Source: Sphingopyxis sp. FD7
Lineage (GTDB): Bacteria > Pseudomonadota > Alphaproteobacteria > Sphingomonadales > Sphingomonadaceae
Direction: 5' to 3'
Assembly: GCF_003609835.1 (NCBI RefSeq)
Contig: NZ_AP017898.1
Coordinates: forward strand, 1,984,001 to 2,048,000
Length of the DNA: 64,000 bases
Under the pieces are notes generated by a model. It saw only the letters and a list, made by a program, of their open reading frames with translations. It ran no database searches and was not told the DNA's origin. A program made the translations under genes and the position numbers. How positions within the stretch are numbered: the stretch's first letter is position 1; each line of letters opens with the position of its first letter. Positions 59,701-64,000 of the stretch are shown one piece after another.

Positions 59701-60373
59701 AAAGCGCCTCAAGCTGCTCGGCGATCTCGACACCTTGGGCGCGGGCTTCCAGCTCGCGAGCCACGACCTCGACATTCGCGGCGCGGGCAATCTCGTCGGC
59801 GACGAGCAGTCGGGGCACATCCGCGAGGTCGGCTTTGAACTCTATCAGTCGATGCTCGAGGAGGCGATCCTTGTCGCCAAGGCCGAAGGCGCGGGCAAGC
59901 TGCCGCCGCGCGAGGCGCTGTCGCCCGTCATCACCATCGATGCGCCGATCCTCATTCCCGAGGATTATGTCCCCGACCTGCCGCTGCGCATGGCGCTCTA
60001 TCGCCGCCTGAACGAGGCCGAGGATCGCGCCGCGCTCGACGCCTTCGCCGCCGAGATGATCGACCGCTTCGGCCCCCTGCCCCCCGAAACCGCGAATCTG
60101 GTGCAGTTGATGGAGATCAAGGCGAACGCCAAGGCCGCGGGCATCGCCAAGCTCGACGTCGGCACCAAGGGCGCGCTGGTCAGCTTCCACGGTGACGAGT
60201 TCGCCAACGTCCCCGGCCTGATCGCCTATGTCGAACGGCTGAAGGGTCGCGCGCGCATCCGCCCCGACAACAAGCTGTCGGTCAGCGGCGAGTGGGCGAG
60301 CACCGGCGCAAGGCTCAATGGCGCTTTGCAGCTGTCAAAGGGTTTGGGGAAGCTGGCGCGGCAGGCGGCATAG
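56795..60373 (+). CDS. mfd: Transcription-repair coupling factor Mfd with a repeat-encoded insertion
   Basis: A 1192-residue Mfd, which removes stalled RNA polymerase and recruits UvrA. The UvrB-like N-terminal part (IAAPFF..FPAWDCLPYDRAGP), an RNA-polymerase-interacting region (VGDLVVHLDHGIGRYEGL), helicase motifs GDVGFGKTEVALRAAFVAAM and IVDEEQRFGVVHKERLKQL, and QLRGRVGRSKTRAYAYL are all visible. At about residues 438-469 the product reads SPLPLAGGVGGG through PTPNPSRKREG, coded by a two-arm palindromic element. It falls just before the polymerase-interacting domain. Overlaps sdhE by four bases. Confidence 0.97.
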   Translation: MTRSAADISAAIASAAAPLTLARAADGFLPLLLADLARASDRRLVYIATDDAAMQAIADAAPFFAPDLTVHRFPAWDCLPYDRAGPSMRVSADRLATLSALQAAPKRGELILTTVAAITQRTLTPFRIRQLATTLAPGQRIDRDALAELLVANGFSRVDTVADQGEFAVRGGLLDLFPAGDETGLRVDFFGDEIESIRRFDPADQRSLGPAKALQLLPASETLLDDATIKRFRSAYRELFGAQATGDPLYQAVSDGRRQAGMDHWLPLFEERLATLFDHVDPATPVLRGHRTDQAAETRFAAIADYHANRVAAERESPGSYRPLAPEALYLTEGEWTEAAARRPIHVVTPFDVPPAASVVDLETFAARDFTPERTADLNVYHKVADHLSDERRKGRRTIIASYSAGARDRLSGLLREHGVTSLVQVETWQEALGLSSPLPLAGGVGGGPTSAPTSENSPTPNPSRKREGNQVALIVLPLDHGFASDAISLLTEQDILGERLVRRQKRRKSADAFLAELATLSVGDLVVHLDHGIGRYEGLTSIPVGSSPHDCVALTYAGGDKLYVPVENLDVLSRYGGESDGVALDKLGGEAWQRRKARMKERIREIAGELLATAAQRALRPGEILAQDAAYPAFADRFPYQETDDQDRAIGEVLADMASGRPMDRLVCGDVGFGKTEVALRAAFVAAMAGVQVAVVVPTTLLARQHFTNFVERFKGFPVNIGRLSRLVPAAEAQRTRDGLASGQIDIVVGTHAVIAKSVVFRNLGLVIVDEEQRFGVVHKERLKQLKADVHVLTLTATPIPRTLQMAMSGLRELSVIQTPPVDRLAVRTYVAPWDPVVIREALLREHDRGGQSFFVTPRIKDLPDIEEYLRTRVPEIKYVVAHGQMAPGEVEERMGAFYDRKYDVLVSTTIVESGLDIPSANTLIVHRADRFGLAQLYQLRGRVGRSKTRAYAYLTTPEGGGITDTAEKRLKLLGDLDTLGAGFQLASHDLDIRGAGNLVGDEQSGHIREVGFELYQSMLEEAILVAKAEGAGKLPPREALSPVITIDAPILIPEDYVPDLPLRMALYRRLNEAEDRAALDAFAAEMIDRFGPLPPETANLVQLMEIKANAKAAGIAKLDVGTKGALVSFHGDEFANVPGLIAYVERLKGRARIRPDNKLSVSGEWASTGARLNGALQLSKGLGKLARQAA
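58106..58201. repeat. Two-arm GC-rich palindromic element inside mfd
   Basis: The left arm is the hairpin CTCCCGCTTGCGGGAG with tail GGGGTCGGGGGTGGGC. The right arm starts GCCCACCCCTAACC with the complementary hairpin. The centre is about 28 bp. Length is compatible with the mfd frame, which stays open throughout. Arm order is the same as in carA and around the DUF559 genes. Confidence 0.94.
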
Positions 60374-60379
60374 CGGGAT

Positions 60380-60474
60380 CGTCATTGCGAGCGGAGCGAA
60401 GCAATCCCCAGCTATCGGCTCGGCTCGAACCGATAGCTGGGGATTGCTTCGTCGCTACGCTCGTCGCAATGACG
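60380..60474. repeat. Inverted repeat, CGTCATTGCGAGCGGAGCG family
   Basis: The left arm (60380-60418) CGTCATTGCGAGCGGAGCGA... and right arm (60430-60474) are inverted copies, including GCAATCCCCAGCTATCGG matched exactly. The right arm has a few extra bases in the GCGTAGCGACG part. It separates the convergent mfd and EAL genes and may help terminate both. Confidence 0.93.
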
Positions 60475-60478
60475 AGCC

Positions 60479-61675
60479 TTATTCCATCAACCCCGGCAAC
60501 TGATCCCCCGGCACCGGCCCCGATTTCAGGAACCCCTGCCACGTCGCCACCCCGATTTCGGCCAGCCGCGCGAGCTGGCGTTCATTCTCGATCCCCTCGG
60601 CCACCACCAGCAGCCCCAGCGCGCGCGCCAGGTCGACGATCGCGCGCACGACGATGCGGTCGCGGTCGCTGCCGTCGATCGTGCGGGTAAAGCCGCTGTC
60701 GATCTTCAGATAATCAATCGGCAATCGCGCGAGCAGCGAGAGGCTGGAATAGCCGGTGCCGAAATCGTCGATCGCGATGGCGCAGCCGAGCGCGCGGATC
60801 TGCGCCAGCTGTTCGGCGGCGCTCGCGGGGTCGCTCAGCATCGCCTGTTCGGTAAGTTCGAGCGTCAGCCGGTCGGGATCGACCTTCGCGTCCCTGGCCA
60901 TCGCCGCGAACCGCGCGGCGAAGTCGGGGTCGCCAAGGTCGGCGGCGGTGATGTTGAGCGACACGCGCAACCGCCCCAGCTGCCGCGGCCAGCGCGCCAT
61001 TTCGGCGAGCGCGACGCGGTGCGCATGTTCGGTCAGTTCGCATTCGAGCCGCGCCGCGCGCGCCGCCGTCACCAGCGGCCCCGCGCCGAGCAGGCCAAGT
61101 TCGGGATGCTGCCAGCGCAGCAGCGCCTCCACCCCGGTCATCGCGCCGGTCGCGACGTCATATTGCGGCTGGTAATGGATCACCACCTCGTTCCGCGACA
61201 GCGCCGCATGGACCATCACCCCGTCGCGCGCCGACGCCGGCCGCGCGAGCTGGTCGCACGCCTGCAACAATTGTTCGGCGACCGATTCGTCGCGCACGAT
61301 CAGCGCCGTGGCGATGCGGATCGACAGGCGGCCGTGCGGGTCGCCGACGATCGGTTCGGCGAGCGCGACGTGCAGCGCGCGTTCCTGCGCGCGCAGCGCG
61401 CCGAGCGCGAGCGGCGTCGCCGGCACGATCAGAAAGCGCGGCCCGTCGAGCCGCTCGACGCACGAACCGGGTCCGAACTCGTCTCCGGCAAAGTTTTCGA
61501 GTCGTCGGCCGATTTCGTCGAGCACCGCGTCGCCCGCGGCGGTCCCCGCGCTGTTGTTGATACGCGCCATCTGGTCGACCTGCACCAGAATGACCCCGGC
61601 ATCCTCGTCGTGACGATCGTGCTGGGCTTCGATTTTCCGGGCACAGGCGGTCAGCGATTCGGACAAGCGATTCAT
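60479..61675 (-). CDS. EAL-domain protein with a degenerate GGDEF domain
   Basis: A 398-residue protein. The first 150 residues have the GGDEF-domain fold but no GGDEF motif (VERLDGPRFLIV at that position), so no cyclase activity is expected. The EAL domain has EALLRW (Glu of the EAL motif), NITAADLG, ELTEQAM, DDFGTGYSSLSLL, KIDSGFTR, the Glu in VVAEGIENERQL and Gln in WQGFLKS. All metal ligands seen suggest an active cyclic-di-GMP phosphodiesterase. No membrane segment. Divergent from moaA across about 50 bp. The PilZ protein at 53856 is a possible reader of the same signal. Confidence 0.92.
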   Translation of the reverse strand: MNRLSESLTACARKIEAQHDRHDEDAGVILVQVDQMARINNSAGTAAGDAVLDEIGRRLENFAGDEFGPGSCVERLDGPRFLIVPATPLALGALRAQERALHVALAEPIVGDPHGRLSIRIATALIVRDESVAEQLLQACDQLARPASARDGVMVHAALSRNEVVIHYQPQYDVATGAMTGVEALLRWQHPELGLLGAGPLVTAARAARLECELTEHAHRVALAEMARWPRQLGRLRVSLNITAADLGDPDFAARFAAMARDAKVDPDRLTLELTEQAMLSDPASAAEQLAQIRALGCAIAIDDFGTGYSSLSLLARLPIDYLKIDSGFTRTIDGSDRDRIVVRAIVDLARALGLLVVAEGIENERQLARLAEIGVATWQGFLKSGPVPGDQLPGLME

Positions 61676-61728
61676 CGGATTTCCCTAGCAGGCTTTGCTT
61701 GCCAAACGCTTGTCTTTTGCATCACAAG

Positions 61729-62751
61729 ATGCAGGTGGCTGTCATAAAATCTCCCCCCATCGCGGCGGCAGCGCCGCTGATCGACGGTCATGGCCGCCGG
61801 ATCAGTTATTTACGCTTGTCGGTGACCGACCGGTGCGACCTTCGCTGCCGCTATTGCATGGCCGAGGATATGCAGTTCCTGCCCAGATCGGCGGTGCTCA
61901 GCATCGAAGAAATGACCGAACTGGCCGAGCGATTCGTCGCGCGCGGTATCCGCCGCATCCGGCTGACCGGCGGCGAACCCTTGGTGCGGCGCGGAATCGA
62001 CACGCTGGCCATGCGGCTCGGCGCGCTGATCGGCAAGGGGCTCGACGAGCTGACGCTCACCACCAACGCGATGCGGCTCGCCGATCATGCCCCGACGCTC
62101 GCGGCGGCGGGCGTTCGGCGCGTCAATGTCAGCCTCGACACGCTCGATCCGGCGGCTTTCCGCCACATCACGCGCGTCGGCGACCTCGCCGTTGCGCTCA
62201 ATGGCATCGCCGCGGCGCGGCAAGCCGGGCTCGCGGTCAAGATCAACATGGTCGCGCTTGCCGGGCTGAACGAGGACCAGTTGCTGCCGATGCTTCGCTG
62301 GTGCGCCGACAATGGCTGCGACCTCACGCTCATCGAAACCATGCCGCTCGGCGAGGTCGCGGACGACCGCAGCGACCATTATATCCCGCTGCACCAGTTC
62401 ATCGCCCCGCTCCGCGCCGCACACGCCCTCTATCCGATCGACAAGCGCACCGGCGGTCCCGCGCGCTATTTCGCGATCGAGGACAGCCCGGTGACCCTGG
62501 GCCTCATCACCCCGCTCAGCGACAATTTCTGCGCGACGTGCAACCGCATCCGCCTGACGGTCGAGGGGCGCGTCTATATGTGCCTGGGACAGGATGACCA
62601 TGTCGACCTGCGCGCGGCGCTGCGCGAAGGCGGCGACGTCGACGGCTTGATCGACCGCGCCCTCGCTGGCAAACCCCGCGCGCACGACTTTCGCATCGAA
62701 CGCGAATCCACACCGGCGGTCGCGCGTCATATGAGTGCAACGGGCGGCTGA
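61729..62751 (+). CDS. moaA: GTP 3',8-cyclase MoaA
   Basis: A 340-residue radical-SAM enzyme, the first step of molybdenum cofactor synthesis. The SAM cluster motif is TDRCDLRCRYCMAE, the second cluster lies in CATCNRIRLTVEGRVYMCLG, and the required C-terminal Gly-Gly is present (SATGG). GGEPLVRRG is the GGE motif. The ATG giving MQVAVIKS is chosen; a TTG at 61699 is an alternative. moaC and moeA lie about 51 kb upstream. Confidence 0.96.
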   Translation: MQVAVIKSPPIAAAAPLIDGHGRRISYLRLSVTDRCDLRCRYCMAEDMQFLPRSAVLSIEEMTELAERFVARGIRRIRLTGGEPLVRRGIDTLAMRLGALIGKGLDELTLTTNAMRLADHAPTLAAAGVRRVNVSLDTLDPAAFRHITRVGDLAVALNGIAAARQAGLAVKINMVALAGLNEDQLLPMLRWCADNGCDLTLIETMPLGEVADDRSDHYIPLHQFIAPLRAAHALYPIDKRTGGPARYFAIEDSPVTLGLITPLSDNFCATCNRIRLTVEGRVYMCLGQDDHVDLRAALREGGDVDGLIDRALAGKPRAHDFRIERESTPAVARHMSATGG

Positions 62752-62781
62752 CGCGGCGGCCGCGAGGGGGAACCGGACATC

Positions 62782-63552
62782 ATGTTTCGCAAGATCGCGC
62801 TTGTCGCATCGAACGCGCCCGCCGCAATGGAGGCCGAGGCCGAACTGCGCCCGCTCTACGACTTCGTCGACATCGGCGAGGCCGATCTGCTGATCGCGCT
62901 CGGCGGCGACGGATTTCTGCTGCACATGCTCCACCAGCTGCTCGACCAGCGCCGCAGCCTGCCCGTATTCGGGATGAACCGCGGCACGATCGGCTTTCTG
63001 ATGAACGAGTTTCGCGTCGAGGGGCTGCTCGACCGCGTCGCCGCGGCGCGCCCCTATCTGATCCACCCGCTGTCCGGCGACATCGTGACGGTCAGCGGCG
63101 AGCGCCACATATTGCCCGCGATCAACGAGATTTCGCTGCTGCGCGAGACGCGCCAGGCCGCCAAGCTGGAGGTGATGATCAACGAGCGGACGATGCTGGA
63201 GGAGTTGGCCTGCGACGGCGTGCTCGTCTCGACCCCCGCGGGATCGACCGCCTATAATCTCAGCGCCAACGGCCCGATCCTGCCGCTCGATTCGGCGATG
63301 CTGGCGCTCACCCCGATCAGCCCCTTCCGCCCGCGGCGCTGGCGCGGCGCGCTCGTGCCCGAATCGACGAGCATCCGCTTCAACGTGCGCGAAGCGGCCA
63401 AACGCCCGGTCAGCGCGGTCGCCGACCAGCGCGAGATCCGCGACGTAAAGACCGTCCTCGTCACCACCGACCGCAGCCGGCCGCTGACCCTGCTGTTCGA
63501 TCCCGACCAGGGCCTCGACGAACGCATCGCGATGGAACAATTTATCGTTTGA
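62782..63552 (+). CDS. nadK: NAD kinase
   Basis: A 256-residue NAD kinase making NADP. The GGDG motif is in LIALGGDGFLLHMLHQ; NRGTIGFLMNEF and the NE/D motif region PAINEISLLRETRQ follow; STPAGSTAYNLSANGPIL is the substrate-binding loop. It starts 30 bp after moaA on the same strand, preceded by GAGGGGGAACC, and ends 60 bp before the tRNA-Asn gene. Confidence 0.96.
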   Translation: MFRKIALVASNAPAAMEAEAELRPLYDFVDIGEADLLIALGGDGFLLHMLHQLLDQRRSLPVFGMNRGTIGFLMNEFRVEGLLDRVAAARPYLIHPLSGDIVTVSGERHILPAINEISLLRETRQAAKLEVMINERTMLEELACDGVLVSTPAGSTAYNLSANGPILPLDSAMLALTPISPFRPRRWRGALVPESTSIRFNVREAAKRPVSAVADQREIRDVKTVLVTTDRSRPLTLLFDPDQGLDERIAMEQFIV

Positions 63553-63612
63553 GGGCTTGCAAAATCCGGCAAGCGGCGGCAAAGGAGCGCCTCGCCCGCC
63601 ACGGCGGGATGT

Positions 63613-63687
63613 TCCTCGGTAGCTCAGCGGTAGAGCAATCGACTGTTAATCGATTGGTCGCAGGTTCGAATCCTGCCCGGGGAGCCA
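63613..63687 (+). tRNA. tRNA-Asn (anticodon GTT)
   Basis: TCCTCGG pairs with CCGGGGA to form the acceptor stem (one T-G pair). AGCTCAGC-GGTAGAGC is the D arm, CGACTGTTAATCG the anticodon arm with GTT at 63645-63647, and GCAGGTTCGAATCCTGC the T arm. Discriminator G and an encoded CCA (63685-63687) follow. All arms fold normally. Confidence 0.96.
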
Positions 63688-63926
63688 TTTTCCTTTCCAT
63701 TGTCCGGCGTTCCGCCTTCTGCCCCTGCCTCGGTGAGCATGGGGGCGGCGGCTGTGCCGATACTGACGGCGATGGCGCTTTGCGCCCCTTGTGCGTCGCG
63801 GCGACGCCAGGCGTCGCGCGGTTCGCGTCGGAGACGCTTGCCAGGTAATGTCGGCCGCTGATGCCGGCGCCGAACAACGCCCGTTCCCCGCAAGGATGGG
63901 ACATCGCTCCGTCGCGGCGCCGCGCT

Positions 63927-64000
63927 TCAGTTCAACCGGTCCAGCAGAATCCCGATGTCGGCGACGGGCATGCAATGCCGGGCGATAAACGCATCAAGAT
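63927..64000 (-). CDS. C-terminal fragment of an unidentified protein
   Basis: A minus-strand frame entering from the right edge reads LDAFIARHCMPVADIGILLD then RLN and stops (TGA at 63927-63929). Only about 24 codons are visible, too few to assign. Codon choice fits the surrounding genes. The tRNA-to-fragment gap (63688-63926) has no gene I can support. Confidence 0.45.
   Translation of the reverse strand, partial: LDAFIARHCMPVADIGILLDRLN

Noticed and set aside
56780-60190. 1136-codon minus-strand frame opposite mfd
   Set aside because: Antisense to an unmistakable Mfd; no recognisable protein features.
63613-63687. tRNA-Asn as an attachment site for an island
   Set aside because: No direct repeat of its 3' end and no integrase gene are visible in the window.
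63542-63904. Minus-strand frame overlapping the tRNA-Asn gene
   Set aside because: Contains the whole tRNA complement and resembles spurious proteins often predicted over tRNA genes.

Overview
The window reads as chromosomal DNA of a high-GC alphaproteobacterium, most likely a sphingomonad (Sphingopyxis or a close relative). The reasons are a ChpT phosphotransferase beside a chemotaxis operon, a LexA operator of the alphaproteobacterial direct-repeat type (GTTC-N7-GTTC), the recG/sdhE/mfd and yqeY/dnaG/rpoD neighbourhoods, and an abundance of short palindromic repeats of the kind seen in sphingomonads. The genus is inference; no rRNA gene is present.

Layout. 0-4.1 kb: chemotaxis operon on the minus strand (chpT, cheA, cheW, cheY, start of cheB). 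4.4-12.4 kb: plus-strand housekeeping genes (rluD, rpoH, a membrane LytTR regulator, an M23 peptidase, a membrane protein, mtgA, moaC-moeA, lexA). 12.4-17.4 kb: comEC on the minus strand, then gltX and gltA. 17.4-21.6 kb: accessory region with repeats, a monooxygenase pseudogene carrying a palindrome with an in-frame stop, and an AT-rich P-loop ATPase gene split by an IS3-family element. 21.6-28.1 kb: pho regulon (pstS, pstC, pstA, pstB, phoU, phoB) behind a tandem Pho-box-like array. 28.2-35.5 kb: rhomboid, greA, and a carA/carB pair separated by an unknown gene and a FitAB-type toxin-antitoxin cassette. 35.7-41.3 kb: yqeY, a DUF559 gene, dnaG, rpoD and a PspC gene behind a sigma-54 promoter. 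41.5-50.6 kb: MoxR ATPase, GFA protein, soluble chemoreceptor, VWA protein, amidohydrolase, DUF817 protein, second DUF559 gene, M24 peptidase. 50.8-63.7 kb: NamZ-like protein, DOMON-like protein, tyrS, PilZ protein, recG, sdhE, mfd, EAL protein, moaA, nadK and tRNA-Asn.

The most unusual content is the population of palindromic elements. One GC-rich family has two inverted hairpin arms. It occurs (a) as short elements read in frame inside carA and mfd, adding about 32 residues to each protein at a probable domain boundary; and (b) in two places as arms bracketing a small DUF559 nuclease-like gene whose 3' coding end runs into the arm. This fits a small mobile unit (arm-DUF559-arm) with internally deleted, MITE-like derivatives, some of which have become protein-coding. 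That model is inference from the layout. At least seven other palindromic or inverted-repeat families are present. One (45124-45249) shows compensatory changes between its two halves, which points to selection on structure.

The toxin-antitoxin cassette is flanked by a 68-bp near-identical duplication of the carB 5' end, so carB keeps a complete start. The IS element is bounded by a 4-bp duplication, and its precise removal restores a 525-residue ATPase frame.
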